From Azorinus chamasolen (Eukaryota; Mollusca; Bivalvia; Cardiida; Solecurtidae), in assembly GCA_963576725.1 (NCBI GenBank), contig OY755251.1, positions 41,924,192 through 41,988,191 of the forward strand: a stretch of 64,000 bases of DNA, given 5' to 3'. Below are positions 1-12,617 of the stretch, one piece after another. The stretch's first letter is position 1; every line of letters begins with the position of its first letter. Below the pieces are notes generated by a model. The model worked only from the letters and a program-made list of their open reading frames with translations, had not been told where the DNA came from and did not search any database. Both the position numbers and the translations under genes were made by a program.

Positions 1-187
1 GTTTACCTGTACTATTTACTATATACACGGTATACAGTATACGTCTAGTTTACCTGTACTATTTACTATATACACGGTATACAGTATACGTCTAGTTTAC
101 CTGTACTATTTACTACATACACGGTATACAGCATACGTCTAGTTTACCTGTACTATCTACTACATACACGGTATACAGTATACGTCT
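1..187. repeat. 47-bp tandem repeat, about 4 copies
   Basis: Units start with GTTTACCTGTACTATTTACT; starts at 1 and 48 fix the period at 47. The unit contains a small inverted motif GTATACAGTATAC. The array runs off the left edge. Confidence 0.97.
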
Positions 188-374
188 CTAAACCTGAATA
201 TTAATAAAGACGAGTTAAGGTCTGTTTAGGCAGGTTGCTTCTTAATGCAGGATGACCGTTACACAGAATGTTTCTTTTGAAGCTTTCTGCTTGACTTTCA
301 CTAATTGTATTAAGCTGACAAACCCGGTATTGATGCTAATTATCACAAAATTATAACGAAGCTTAACATGTAGA

Positions 375-632
375 TGTAAATAAGTTGATGAACATACTGC
401 CAACAGGTACATTATATAGTAAAGGTGATACACATACTGCAAATGTGTACATTATACAATAAAGGTGATACACATTGCGAATTGGTACATTGCATAATAA
501 AGGTGATAAACATACTGCAAATTGGTATTTTATGTAATAAAGTTTATAAACATATTGTAAATTGGTACATTATGTAGTGAAGGTGCTAAACCTTCTGCGA
601 ATTGGTACTTTATATAATAAAAGTACATGTAT
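375..632. repeat. About 40-bp degenerate tandem repeat, block 1
   Basis: Units resemble GGTGATAAACATACTGCAAA followed by a TTGGTACATTATATAATAAA tail. About six diverged copies. The same unit reappears at 1527-1916. Confidence 0.9.
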
Positions 633-905
633 GAGTCATGCAGGAAACACCACATATAAAACACGCATTCGCCCGGACAGCACCATAACAAAAAAGAACA
701 ACAAATGTACTTGCCTATCAAAAGACGAAAAGAGACGCATAAAGACATAACACAAACAATAGAGGGAAGATGGAAGTACCATCTTGGAGCGGTCAGTGAG
801 AGCTATAACTGGGTTAAAACTTGGGCCCAACCTCACACTTATTCCATCACAAAGACAGTGCAAATAAACGAAGTTTGTAAATCACATCACCATAAAATCC
901 CGGAT
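633..905 (+). repeat. Dispersed repeat fragment (MSHAGNTTY-type)
   Basis: The segment near 633-690 could encode STCMSHAGNTTYKTRIRP. A related segment on the minus strand at 52388-52530 encodes STKMSHAGNTTYRTNTRP. The part at 765-880 matches 53720-53830 (GGAACGGTCAGTG, CCTCACACTTAT). These are copies of one unclassified dispersed element. No complete coding capacity is seen. Confidence 0.6.
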
Positions 906-914
906 GTAAACTAA

Positions 915-1050
915 ATTCTGAAGGGAGGTGATCCCCCGAGAGCAAAAATTGCAACACAAAAAGAGAAAATTGCAGACTCGGTTTTATTGAGTCTGTTCAT
1001 GAACAGTAATTGAAAGTGCAACACTGCTCACTGCTCAAGATTGCACTTAT
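915..1050 (-). repeat. MITE-like repeat, TGATCC-terminal family, copy 1
   Basis: Shares GAGAAAATTGCAGACTCGGT and the GGTGATCCCCCGAGAGCAAA end with copies at 37738, 41945, 43995 and 45285. Truncated at its other end. 1051-1526 beyond it is AT-rich with no recognised feature. Confidence 0.8.
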
Positions 1051-1526
1051 ACTTGCCAATAAGTGAGACTTTTCGATGATAAAATTTAGATGTGTTTCGT
1101 AGTTTATGATACCTATATCCTTGTTTCAGCAACTTTTTAGTTAAACTTGTCAACCAAAGAACACGGCTCTAGCGAAACGAATAAGTTGAGATATGTAAAT
1201 CTCGTCAGATGGAGCACGGGGAACATCTCCTTCAAGATGAGGGAAATTTGCAATATCAAAATCGTCTCTTTCGCCATATATCTTAAAATAAATAATTCCA
1301 TTATCAATGTTAAGGTCTAGATCAAGAAAATATTAATAAGTGTCCGAAGAGTTAGCTTTATTCAAATTGATTTCGTTTGGATAAATAGCAGGTATCATAA
1401 AACAAACAAAGGGTTATCTTTGCTTCAGACTTAACATGAAATCTCTCTCATAGCAGTATAAAAACAAATCTGCGACCACTGGTGAACAATTCGTACCCAT
1501 AGCAGTACCAATAACCTGACGGTTAT

Positions 1527-1916
1527 AACTGTGATAAACATACTTCCAATTGGTACTTTGTATGATAAAGGTGATGAACATACTGCGAATTTGTACATTA
1601 TATAATAGAGGTGATACACATACTGCCCATTAGTACTTTATATAATAAAGTTGATAAACATACTGCGAATTGGTACAATATATAATAAAGATGATACACA
1701 TACTGTGAATTGGTACATTATATTATAAAGGTGATAACCATACTGCCAATAGAAGTGATAAACATGCTGTGAATTTGGTACATCATTTAATCCAAGTGCT
1801 AATCACACTGCGAGTTGGTACATTATATAATAAAGGTGATGAACATACTGCGATTTGGTACATTATATAAAACACGTGTTGATCACACTGCGATGTGGTA
1901 CATTATATAATAAAGT
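1527..1916. repeat. About 40-bp tandem repeat, block 2
   Basis: Same unit as 375-632 (GGTGATAAACATACTGCGAA, TTGGTACATTATATAATAAA). About nine copies, some shortened. Confidence 0.92.
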
Positions 1917-1951
1917 GACAGGAAATTATATTAGTTTGGATTTATTTTAAT

Positions 1952-2023
1952 ACAGTTATTAAGTAAAGGTCCTAGTGTAATTCATGAATATGAACTACAC
2001 TAGGGCCTTTACTTAATAACTGT
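1952..2023. repeat. 72-bp near-perfect palindrome
   Basis: The left arm ACAGTTATTAAGTAAAGG(T)CC is mirrored by GG(G)CCTTTACTTAATAACTGT. Almost no loop, centred near 1988. Probably a hairpin MITE or its core. The flanks hold nothing else down to 2284. Confidence 0.9.
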
Positions 2024-2284
2024 TAATATAATTGCTGAAACTTGTTAAAAATATAGATTTAATCAGTGTTTAATATGAAGGTCAAATTGAAAGAAAGTAA
2101 ACAAACAGCCATTGCTTGAAATAACTTAAAGGTTTATAAAACAATTTGGGCTTTTATCAGAGACTTATTATTCTCTATGTGATCCGCTCAACATATTTAT
2201 ACAATGCTAAGGCATTGAAAGCCATTTGTGTATTAGGAGTATGCAGATATATAGATAAAGGTGCGTATTCAAATACTAAAATCT

Positions 2285-2705
2285 TCAGTTCTCCACCAAA
2301 TTATATCCCCCGTAGAATCATATCCCCTGAAGAATTATATCCCTTGTAGACTCATATCCCCTGTATAATTATATCCCTTGTAGAATCATATCTCCTGTAG
2401 AATCATATCCCCCCGTAGAATCATATTCCCTGTAGAGTCATATCCCCTGTAGAATCATATTCTCTGTAGAATCAAACCCCCTGTAGAAAAAAAATCCCTG
2501 TAGCATTCCCTGTAGAATCATATCTCCTGGATAATATGTAGAATCATAACCCCCCCCTTGTAGAATAATATTCCCTGTAAAATAATATCCCAAATAGAAT
2601 CATATCCAGTGTAGAATGAAATTCCCTGTATAATAATATTCTCTGTAGAATAATATCCCCTGCAGAATAATATTCTCTGTAGAAATATATGCCCAGTAGA
2701 AACAT
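2285..2705. repeat. 17-bp minisatellite, about 24 degenerate copies
   Basis: Unit close to ATATCCCCTGTAGAATC, with drift toward ATATTCCCTGTAGAATA at the right. 2706-3019 has no recognised feature. Confidence 0.93.
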
Positions 2706-3021
2706 TTTGTAGAGAAGGTTCGTAACTATGCTTTAGTCTGCGGAGAAAATTATTTTCACACAATTTGTCACCCGATACATTTTCAAATTGCAAGCTAAAC
2801 CCAATGTAAAAAGTAACTAGACTCTTTTACATTTTATTTATTACCTATTTCCAAAATAGTTTAGTACGAGCTTTTGCAAGCTCCATAAATGTTTGCAAAA
2901 CATTGGCATACCTTTTGCAAAGACTAAGTTTTATTTCTGAAAGAAGGGACGATTCTAAAGAGTGGTTACAACTTACAACATGGAGTTTGGAGGAGAACTA
3001 AAGGAGCTACTCTTAAGAATA

Positions 3022-3312
3022 CAGTTGAACTTCGATATCTCGAACTTCAAGAGACCATACAAGTTAGTTCGAGATAACAGAAGTTCGTGTTATCCGATTT
3101 CTGATCTGGACAATTACTTAAGTTCACAGATTAATGCAGGTCTAAAGTAATGCTGAAAGCTCCTATGCATTACTTTAGAACTGCATTAAGCTATCACATG
3201 TGTTTCTAGATATGCGTAGTATTACATTTTATAGCAATTCTGTATTGCAAGTTTTGGAAGGACTGAACTTTTAGTTCGAGTTATCCGAGTTCGAGATATC
3301 GAAGTTCAGCTG
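3022..3312. mobile_element. Tc1/mariner-like MITE with TA duplication
   Basis: Left end CAGTTGAACTTCGATATCTC and right end GAGATATCGAAGTTCAGCTG are inverted repeats of about 25 bp, flanked by TA on both sides. 291 bp, no transposase. The ends resemble pogo-type TIRs. An inner hairpin around 3131-3172 (ATTAATGCAGG / CTGCATTAAGCT) resembles the core of the MITE at 10005. A sister copy lies at 7755-8067. Confidence 0.85.
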
Positions 3313-3763
3313 TATTTTAATTTAGGGATCTGATCTGTTCCTCTGGACTATGTGATATGGAAGGTTAGACAATCCAATATATCGCTCATGTTACGAGAGT
3401 ATATTTTACCTTGATGCTTTGCTCATCAAACCGGATATACTGAAAAATAAATGTCTTCAAAGTGTGATAAACGTGTATATGTGAGTGACGTAAATGCATT
3501 CTGCCTGCAATGCTGTATACCTAATATACGTCCTTCATAAAACCATTTACATGTACTTATATTCACACACAGAAATTCCAACTACTTTTGCATAATATAA
3601 ATTGTAATACATTAATCCTGAACGTGCGGCAATCGAGTACATTGTAGTATCTAAGACCATTGCAAACAGTGTAGACCAAGATCAAACAGCTCCTAAGGGA
3701 AACCTTTTAGCACTGTTTGTCATAAATCTTCAATGATGCAGTTTGATACAATATTTTGTTTAA

Positions 3764-3995
3764 TTAACCCTTTCGGCACTAAATTTCTAATTGTCGTCTT
3801 CAATCCAAGTTTGTTAAATACATGAGATAAATAAAAGCAAAATTTCAAAGGAATAAAGCACATAATAGAGATTGAGACAAAAAGTGAAGTTATTTATCAG
3901 AGTCATCAGACGCCGCCTTAAAAAGGCGGCATCTGATCTGCGACTGTATTATTTGCCGTGGTGCATTTATGCAACATTGGTGATGAAAGGGTTAA
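3764..3995. mobile_element. TTAA-flanked (piggyBac-type) MITE
   Basis: Starts TTAACCCTTTCGGCAC and ends GATGAAAGGGTTAA. TTAA duplication with CCCTTT/AAAGGG termini is typical of piggyBac-derived MITEs. Internal hairpin GACGCCGCCTT AAAA GGCGGC near 3909-3933. The preceding 3655-3720 carries a half of the CAAACAGTGTAGACC palindromic core. Confidence 0.8.
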
Positions 3996-3999
3996 TATT

Positions 4000-4555
4000 C
4001 AGAAAGGTAGGAGTCCGTTTTAATTACTCAGCGGATAAATCTTCATTCAACAAACCTGCATTATTTTGACTTGACTACGGAACAAGGGAACATAAACACT
4101 AAATGGGGAATATCTGCCAACGTCCAAAATAAGGTTATTTAATCTTATTTCACTTATTTTTGCCACACTGTTCAATATTCACCGACAGTACATGATTCGT
4201 CTCGTCTGTGTCGAATACTCGTAAAACAAACGATTATGAATCGATACATGATAAAGCCCAGAATTACATAAACCACAATTTATTTCCTTTCCAAGAAATG
4301 GTCGTTCTTCTTGTATTGGGGAAAATGAGAAACATGACTAAACCTTTTTTAGTATTTCCAGAAACAGTTCGAATCAGGTGTGAGGTCAGTACCTGTATGT
4401 TATGGACAAATGATACATGATTTAGAGCAAATTGCTTTAATTCACATACGACTTACTCCTTAACCCTTTGTTATGCTTAGTTGTGAATTGTTATGCACGA
4501 ATTGATATTTTTATGGATATTCATTAACGTACATTATTTTATTAGGTATAAGTTT
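4000..4555. other. No recognised feature
   Basis: AT-rich sequence without array, TIR or coding similarity; the short open frame near 4208-4420 has no recognisable protein. Confidence 0.6.
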
Positions 4556-4559
4556 TAGC

Positions 4560-4930
4560 TCTTTGCATTACTTTAGGTCTGCGCTAAGTAGTTCAATGAA
4601 GTAATACAGACAGCTTACACAAGAACTTTCTACACTACTTTTGTTCTGTACTAAATAGCTTAATGCAGGATGAAGTAATACAGATAGCTCACACATGGGC
4701 GTTCTACATTACTTTAGTTCTGCATTAAATAACTAAATGCATGATGAATACAGACAGCTCACACACGGGCGTTCTATATTACTTTAGTGCTGCACTAAAT
4801 AGCTAAATGCAGGATAAATACAGACAGCTCACAGAAGGGCGTTCTATATTACCTTTGTGCTGCACTAAATAGCCTAATGCACGATGAAGTAACAGACACA
4901 GCTCGCACCCGAGCTTTCTACATTACTATA
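4560..4930. repeat. Tandem repeat of about 85 bp made of a MITE hairpin core
   Basis: Four to five units contain TAAATGCAGGATGAA ... CAGCTCACACA ... TTCTACATTACTTTAG ... CTGCACTAAATAG. The order matches the inner hairpin of the MITE at 10005-10200 (CTTAATGCAGGGCGAAAG ... CTTTCTACACAACTTTCG ... CTGCATT), so the array probably arose by tandem amplification of that core. 4931-5190 holds a half-palindrome fragment (5052-5082) only. Confidence 0.8.
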
Positions 4931-5194
4931 GTTCTGAAAGTAGTTATCTGTTTTCTAAAAGACCCCGAATTTATTGATTAAGTGGTCATTATAGAGCCTT
5001 TTATTACATGACATTGCAAATTGCCCACCATTGGTATCGATGGGTTCAGAAAACAGTACAGACCCTGATCAGAGGGCTCCTTCACACTGAGAGACATTGG
5101 TTTAATAAGTAAAAAACCTCTAAACATTATAGACACTGATCAGATACATAAACTTACTTTCGTGTATATAGTGCTTGGTATGACATGTATTCCC

Positions 5195-5845
5195 CGGGTT
5201 AGACATTAAACCATTATGGTCTCAATATCGGGGTCAACGCTTTGCTAGACATTAAACCACTATGATCTCAATACCGGGGTCAACGCTTTGCTAGACATTA
5301 AACCACTATGATCTCAATACCGGGGTCAACGCTTTGCTAGACATTAAACCACTATGATTTCAATACCGGGGTCAACGCTTTGCTAGACATTAAACCACTA
5401 TGGTCTCAATACCGGGGTCAACGCTTTGTTAGACATTAAACCATTATGGTCTCAATACCTGGATCAACGCTTTGTTAGACATTAAACCATTATGGTCTCA
5501 ATACCGGGGTCAACGCTTTGCTAGACATTAAACCACTATGGACTCAATACCGGGGTCAACGCTTTGCTAGACATTAAACCACTATGGACTCAATACCGGG
5601 GTCAACGCTTTGTTAGACATTAAACCATTATGGTCTCAATACCTGGGTCAACGCTTTGTTAGACATTAAACCATTATGGTCTCAATACCGGGGTCAACGC
5701 TTTGCTAGACATTAAACCACTATGGACTCAATACCGGGATCAACGCTTTGTTAGACACTAAACCACTATGGACTCAATACCGGGGTCAACGCTTTGTTAG
5801 ACATTAAACCACTATGGACTCAATACCGGGGTCAACGCTTTGTTA
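5195..5845. repeat. 46-bp minisatellite, about 14 copies
   Basis: Unit begins CTAGACATTAAACCACTATG and ends CCGGGGTCAACGCTTTG. Copies are highly uniform, with point variants (GGTCTC, GATCTC, GGACTC) that recur in blocks. 5846-6265 beyond it shows no recognised feature. Confidence 0.97.
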
Positions 5846-6269
5846 GAATGTTATCCCTTTGCTCCATGAACATTCACGTGGAAAGTAATGGTAGTATGCA
5901 TATGAGTTAGCTGAACATTTACAATGGGGACGTTAGTATGGACAGATGATACCGGTACATGATTGGATGTATTGAGGATATCAAACAGTAAATGATGCTT
6001 TACCACTCAAATTCGCATCGTTATGAGAAAAGTATACATGCTATATGTATATGAAGTAGGTATTACTAATAACTCAGAAGTTATGACTGATGTTAATAAT
6101 TGAGTAACTTGACATTCTAATTTTGCAGTTTGACTTTGACCTTCATATGGCGCCACTAAAACGTAACAGCTCTATCAGATATGTACGTATACCAAATAGG
6201 AATGCTCTATTTCTAATTTATCAAAAGTCATCCCCAGAGACCTTCATAACTTGCAGTGGTTCTGGGGCT

Positions 6270-6508
6270 TAATTGTCACAGGGGATGTTTTTGTTTATTT
6301 GACTGAGATTATCTCCTCTGCCAAGAACTAAAAGGAAGGCAGGTCGGTTGTTTTTATCCCATGAGCTGCTTTGCAGCGAATGAGATTAGCCGAAATCATC
6401 TTCCTGATATCACGCCTCATCATAATGTCATCTCATCATTCATCGGCGCTATATGACCTATTCAGCGTTGCAGTGCCGTAAAACCCAACTCACTCACTCA
6501 AAAGTCAT
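6270..6508 (+). repeat. SINE/LINE 3'-tail-like dispersed repeat
   Basis: Contains CGGCGCTATATGACCTATTC, then GTTGCAGTGCCGTAAAACCC, then a short (ACTC) repeat: a layout common at the 3' ends of animal SINE/LINE copies. No tRNA-like head was found. Family not known to me. 6510-7135 has no recognised feature. Confidence 0.45.
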
Positions 6509-7139
6509 AACAAAGGTTAAAGTGTCAGTCAAGCCTATAAACAGACAGGTCAATAACAATATGTGCTCGATAAAGTGCCAGACAAGTCCACAAACAAGAC
6601 AGGCCAATAAAAATATGTCCTCGGTCAAGATCTTTGCAATCAGTTAATCTCTATCGACGTCTCATCTAGATGCCATCTGTTTTCAATGTCAATCAGACGT
6701 TGCTGAAGCAAGAGCAAATGGCTATTTCTTTGAGAAGCAGTATGCCAGTCATTTGTTCGTTTCTTGTCCGGAGGTTGTTAGTTAGTGCTAATGGGCGTTT
6801 TAGAATGGGAGAGGAGAGTGAGGAGCCCCAGACGAAACGTCTTTATTTTTCTTTGTTCTTTATCTCAATACAGATCAAAAGTTAAGCTAACCGCTTCCAG
6901 CTTCTTTACCTCATACGTATGTTTATAATGTCATTTTAAGAACTAAGCTTATAATAGTCATAGTCATAACTAATAAAACTAGCCATAGTCATTTCTAACT
7001 TAAATGTCATAAGGTAAAAGGTTAATTCGTCGAATGCATTTTTTATTATTGATATACATGTACCATAATTAAGAACCATAGATTAAGAGGTGACGGGCGC
7101 ATTCAATTCGTCTGGCAGGGATTTGTGAAAAAATAAAAA

Positions 7140-7362
7140 ATAAGGGTGATATCAATCAGGATGATATGGCAGGGTGATATCATTCAGGGTGATGTAGTAG
7201 AGTGATATCATTCAGGGATATCTAATTCAGGATGATATCATTCAGTGTGATATCATTCAGGGTGATATCATTTAGGGTGATATAATTCAGAGTGAAATGA
7301 CAGGGTATCATTCAGTGTGATATCATTCAGGGTGATATAATTCAGGGTGATATCAATGAACA
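7140..7362. repeat. 15-16-bp minisatellite
   Basis: Degenerate copies of GGGTGATATCATTCA; each unit carries the palindrome TGATATCA. 7375-7530 then carries a partial TTAA-family MITE with a CAAACAGTGTAAATCC half-core. Confidence 0.9.
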
Positions 7363-7754
7363 CATATATAACCCTTAATGTGCGGGGCCGAGTATATTAG
7401 TATTTTGCAAACAGTGTAAATCCAGATCAAAGGGGTTCCTGGGAGAGCCCTTAGATCAGGGTCTGTACTGTGTGGCATACAAACCATTTTCTTCAGCGAT
7501 AAAGATTGATATTTTTGTTCAATACATATTCAGAAAAGGAAAGTCTTGTTTGAATTATTCGACAGATTAAGGGTTATTCTACATGTATGCATCTCATATG
7601 TGGTCCTCTAGCCATCAGAACTAAAATAAAGTGTTTATTAAACTAGATGGTAATAACCTGATATATAATAGCGGTTGACAAATAGTGTAGACCCTGGTCA
7701 AACGTGTGTTCCGAGGTGGCTGGTCTGTGCTTACACTATTTGCATCTCATGTTA

Positions 7755-8067
7755 CAGTGAAACCTTGATACTCGAACCTCAAAGGACCTTATAAATTACT
7801 TCGAAATAACAGGAGTTCGAGTTCATAACCAGGAAACTTTCTCGATTAGACAACTGAAAACAGGTGGAAAGTACTATTGGACGCTCCTGCAGGAGCTGTT
7901 AGTATTACCTGCGACATGCATCAAACTATCGCATGTCTTTATAAATATGTGCAATGTTGAATTTAAGAACAATTCCGTAAATTACAAACTGTGGAAGGGA
8001 CCACACTTTTAACACCAGCAGTATTGAAGTTTTGGTTGTCCGAGTTCGGAGTATCGAAGTTCAACTG
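7755..8067. mobile_element. Tc1/mariner-like MITE, second copy
   Basis: Ends CAGTGAAACCTTGATACTCG and GAGTATCGAAGTTCAACTG form an imperfect TIR flanked by TA. 313 bp, related to 3022-3312 (GGAAGGGACCACACTTTTAA resembles GGAAGGACTGAACTTTTAG). Confidence 0.85.
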
Positions 8068-8084
8068 TATTTTGCCTAATTTCA

Positions 8085-8725
8085 CGACTACAATAACATG
8101 TTAGACAGTGCTTCAAATAAATGTTCACGACTACAATAACATGTTAGACAGTGCTTCAAATAAATGTTCACGACTACAATAACATGTTAGACAGAGCTTC
8201 AAATAAATGTTCACGACTACAATAACATGTTAGACAGTGCTTCAAATAAATGTTCACGACTACAATAACATGTTAGACAGAGCTTCAAATAAATGTTCAC
8301 GACTACAATAACATGTTAGACAGTGCTTCAAATAAATGTTCACGACTACAATAACATGTTAGACAGAGCTTCAAATAAATGTTCACGACTACAATAACAT
8401 GTCAGACAGAGCTTCAAATAAATGTTCACGACTACAATAACATGTTAGACAGAGCTTCAAATAAATGTTCACGACTACAATAACATGTTAGACAGAGCTT
8501 CAAATAAATGTTCACGACTACAATAACATGTTAGACAGAGCTTCAAATAAATGTTCACGACTACAATAACATGTTAGACAGAGCTTCAAATAAATGTTCA
8601 CGACTACAATAACATGTTAGACAGTGCTTCAAATAAATGTTCAAGACTACAATAACATGTTAGACAGTGCTTCAAATAAATGTTCACGACTACAATAACA
8701 TGTTAGACAGTGCTTCAAATAAATG
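8085..8725. repeat. 43-bp minisatellite, about 15 copies
   Basis: Unit TTCACGACTACAATAACATG + TTAGACAGAGCTTCAAATAA + ATG. Units differ mainly at one position (CAGAGC or CAGTGC), so the array is young or homogenised. Confidence 0.98.
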
Positions 8726-8804
8726 CTGTTATAAATGTGCTGTTTTACCTCGATGAATGACTAATAAAACCGGTTTTGCTGTAAACAAAATATCTTGAAA
8801 CGGT

Positions 8805-9527
8805 TGATATTTTCAATACTGTATGTTGACATTTCCAATACTGTTTATCGACATGTTCAATACTGTATGTTGACATGTTCAATACTGTATGTTGACATGT
8901 TCAATACTGTTTATCGACATGTTCAATACTGTATGTTGACATGTTCAATACTGTATGTTGACATGTTCAATAATGTATGTTGACATGTTCAATAATGTAT
9001 GTTGACATGTTTAATACTGTATGTTGACATGTTCAATACTGTATGTTGACATGTTCAATACTGTATGTTGACATGTTCAATACTGTATGTTGACATGTTC
9101 AATACTGTATGTTGACATGTTCAATACTGTTTATCGACATGTTCAACACTGTATGTTGACATGTTCAATACTGTATATTGACATTTCCAATACCGTTTAT
9201 CGACATGTTCAATACTGTATGTTGACATTTCCAATACTGTTTATCGACATGTTCAATACTGTTTATCGACATGTTCAATACTGTATGTTGACATGTTAAA
9301 TACTGTATGTTGACATTTTCAATACTGTATGTTGACATGTTCAATAATGTATGTTGACATGTTCAATACTGTATGTCGACATGTTCAATACTGTATGTTG
9401 ACATGTTCAATACTGTATGTTGACATTTTCAATACTGTATGTTGACATGTTCAATAATGTATGTTGACATGTTCAATACTGTATGTCGACATGTTCAATA
9501 CTGTATGTTGACATTTTCAATACTGTG
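8805..9527. repeat. 22-bp minisatellite, about 33 copies
   Basis: Unit ATGTTCAATACTGTATGTTG AC, with variants TTTATCG for TATGTTG and ATTTCC for TGTTC. 9528-10000 has no recognised feature. Confidence 0.97.
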
Positions 9528-10004
9528 AGTATGTTTAAAATTCATTTACTTTTACTTTCTTCTCGGATATTACGTGAAACCATCACTATCATACACAAGC
9601 ATAAAACTATGCGAAACAATGGAATTTTAGAAAATAATATTGCCTGAATTGTTAATTCGTAAATATAATTTCTACCACTGTGTTTGAAGTTACGAATGTG
9701 TTCATTTCTCTCTAAACTGTATGGCTTTCATGAAATATGTGACATAATATGAATGCTAATTTAGATATGAGTTCTGTTACCACTGTCAAATTAGATAGTG
9801 TGCATATTCTTTTGTTCAAGTGTTCTTTGTTTGCACAATGAGAAAACTCGCGAATAAACAAAGAGAAAGCTCTGTCGATAGTGTTCAGGGACTCGTACGT
9901 TCTAATATATGACGATGATAACTGGAAGTTTGGATCATGGTATGGTAGAACTAACGTTAATTTCTGTTGTACGAAGTTAATATAAACTGCCGCATGCTAC
10001 AATA

Positions 10005-10200
10005 CAGTAAACCCCCTCTAATGCGACCATCAAAGAGGGGCATAATTCACAGTGGCAAAGGCAGGTGGTAGCTTAATGCAGGGCGAAAGTTATGCAGAAA
10101 GGGGCTTTCTACACAACTTTCGTCCTGCATTCAGCAACCACCTGCCTATGAAGACAACCATGTTAGTTCATTAAGCTGTTGCATAAGAGGGGTTTAACTG
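10005..10200. mobile_element. Tc1/mariner-like MITE with hairpin core
   Basis: Ends CAGTAAACCCCCTCTAATGC and GCATAAGAGGGGTTTAACTG are inverted and flanked by TA. The inner palindrome AGGCAGGTGGTAGCTTAATG ... TTCAGCAACCACCTGCCT has tip GCAGAAAGGGGCTTTCTAC. Related copies: 26434-26623, 44653-44800 and the 3' end at 35450-35545. Confidence 0.88.
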
Positions 10201-11040
10201 TATGTGTGAATAGTAATGGAGGTAATGGAGGTCATAAATTCGGACGTACGACAAGTTCGGTCGTACGATCTTCTGTAAAACAGGGCTCAGTTATTTTGGA
10301 CGGATGCTATACAAACACTCGTGAAGGTGGTACTCTAATTACCATAAGGACTTAGGCAGACAAACTTAGGCAATAGTGGAGACCAAGATCTAACGACTCC
10401 CAAGTTAGAAGTTTAATCAGGATCTTCACTATTTGCTACTATGTCAGTCTTGTTTAAGTTATTAAAATAGTGTGAATTGAGTTATTCAGCTTTACAAACC
10501 TATGGAAACTCGATATTTGGTGTCCCGATACTTACGTCATATTATGTAACATTCATTTCTGTTTTTTTTCTTCTAATCAGGTGAATGACATTTTCAAAAT
10601 TCGACATGAAAATTATGTTGGTTAACGAACAGACAGGAGTACGAATAACTAGAGTACACATTACGTAACAGTCTATATAGCTCTTGTGTAGTAATGGGCG
10701 TTACCGTGCTAATCTTTGCAAACCTTTTGGACCCAGATGGGATGCTTAGTGTCTCACCAGGATCCAAACTCTTTGGCACTCTCATTAAGCTTTTGAAAAG
10801 AACTTTAAGACAGACAACACCATCTTGTAACCTGAAATATACTATGATCTAAGTAGAGGAAGTTTGGTTTAAATTGCACGTTTGTCTAATTGTGATTGGT
10901 GTCAAATCTGTGTAAGTCCATATCAGATACCACGTCCAGTGACTGGTCTGGGTGTACACTGTTTGAAAAATATATCGTTCCTTACAATGTTTCTCTAAAG
11001 AACGAAAGTCAAATGTTTCAATCATCCCCACAAGTGCCAA
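10201..11040. other. Mostly unassigned; half-core MITE fragments
   Basis: 10365-10440 carries a diverged palindrome-core fragment (GTGGAGACCAAGATC / GATCTTCACTATTTGC), and 10728-10790 a fragment of the GGATCCAAAC core family. The small open frames here overlap these fragments and are not credible genes. Confidence 0.5.
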
Positions 11041-11335
11041 AATATTCTTACGTATTTGGACACCTAAAATACGCTAATTATCTAAGTATTAGGACACCTA
11101 AAATACGCTAAATATCTAAGTTTTTGGCCACCTAAAATACTATAATTATTTAAGTGTTAGGACACCTATACTACTAAAATTATCTAAGTATTTAGGCGCC
11201 TAAAATACTCTAATTATCTAAGTATTAGGACACCTAAAATACTCTTTAATTATCTAAGTAGTAGGACACCTAAAATACTATAATTATCTAAGTGTTTTGA
11301 TACCTCGAATACTCTAATTATCTAAGTATTAGGGA
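11040..11335. repeat. 34-bp minisatellite, about 9 copies
   Basis: Unit TAAGTATTAGGACACCTAAA + ATACTCTAATTATC. 11336-11535 has no array; an open frame on the minus strand there (68 codons) has no recognisable homologue. Confidence 0.95.
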
Positions 11336-11539
11336 TTCGTACAGCTGAATCATTTGTAACTTTAAGGTAGACTGACGTAGTAGCAAATAAGGTAGCCCCG
11401 CCATTAGGAAGTATTGGCCTAAATATGTCTGTCCCAATATTTAGGAGAAGCAGAGTGTCACCTTTAGAGTATGTGGATAGCAACCATCCAAAAGAATTGA
11501 ACACTAACAACTGTTGTTTGGAAGACAAATAGTATCACA

Positions 11540-11745
11540 ACTTGTTATCTCAATGACTAAACACATGGTATCACAAAGGTGGTACCCCAACAACTGAACA
11601 AATAGTATCACAAAGGTGGTGCCTCAATGACTAAACAAATAGTATCATAAAGGTGGTACCTCAATGACCAAACACATAGTACCACAAAGGGGTTACCTTA
11701 ATGACCAAACACATAGTATCACAAAGGGGTTACCTTAATGACTCT
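11540..11745. repeat. About 38-bp minisatellite, about 5.5 copies
   Basis: Unit CAATGACTAAACACATAGTA + TCACAAAGGTGGTACCT. 11746-12615 is unassigned except a MITE half-core at 12225-12262 (TCCTATCGGAGCAGTCTGAT) and a CTCCACCAAACCCTATG fragment at 11895. Confidence 0.93.
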
Positions 11746-12617
11746 AGCAATTCCCTCTGACTTCCATACTTTTCCTGAATCATTTTGCTGCCAGCAAGGT
11801 TTTCAAAGTGCTGCCTGAAATGTATACAGAATGTGTTATTCAGAGCTACAGACAATGGTGCGTACTCAAATACTCGTACTAAAATCGTCATTTCTCCACC
11901 AAACCCTATGTTGTGGTCACTCGTGCGTGCGTGTGTATGTACATGTACATCTCATCTGCGCTTCTAGTGTTGCTGTGGACTTTCGTGTGACATCTCCTGT
12001 CTGACTTCTATCCTGTTTTCTTTATCTTATATATTTCAAAACAAATATTAAATCAATGACTGTTCATTAAGCATGGAGTCTTAAATCCAATTCTACTGAT
12101 CCTTCCATGTAATTTTACGCTTTAGCACTGAGCAATATTCTTAGTAAAACTCTAATTAGTCATTTCATAAATACATTTTTATATTTAAAAATTTGCACAC
12201 CGAGTGGACCCAAATAAGACAACTCCTATCGGAGCAGTCTGATCTGAGTCTGCTCTGTTTGCGTTAATACTGTTATAAACTAGACTGACGACCAAAGACA
12301 ACATTTTCATTGTCCATGTACAATTATGACTAAATGATTTAATTGACTTCATGAAGTATAAACTTCATACATAAATATTAAAGAAGTAACAGGTAAAATA
12401 CTGAAACATTTGGGCTATGCATGTAGTTTTACATAAATGAGTTACAAAAATTGCCCTTGTAAAGGCATCCCGATTTGGACATTTAGTTCAAAGAGATTAA
12501 ATAAAGATCTAACAACAAATTTATCTTCAAAACTAATATCAACATTTTCTCGGATATTCTGTTGAAATAGTAAGGCCAGCCCTTATCTGCTGAAAGATGT
12601 GTTTGTACAGTTGTAAA

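Noticed and set aside
11322..11528. 68-codon minus-strand frame outside arrays
   Set aside because: Looks protein-like in composition but has no motif I recognise and no clear splice context; not supported enough to call.
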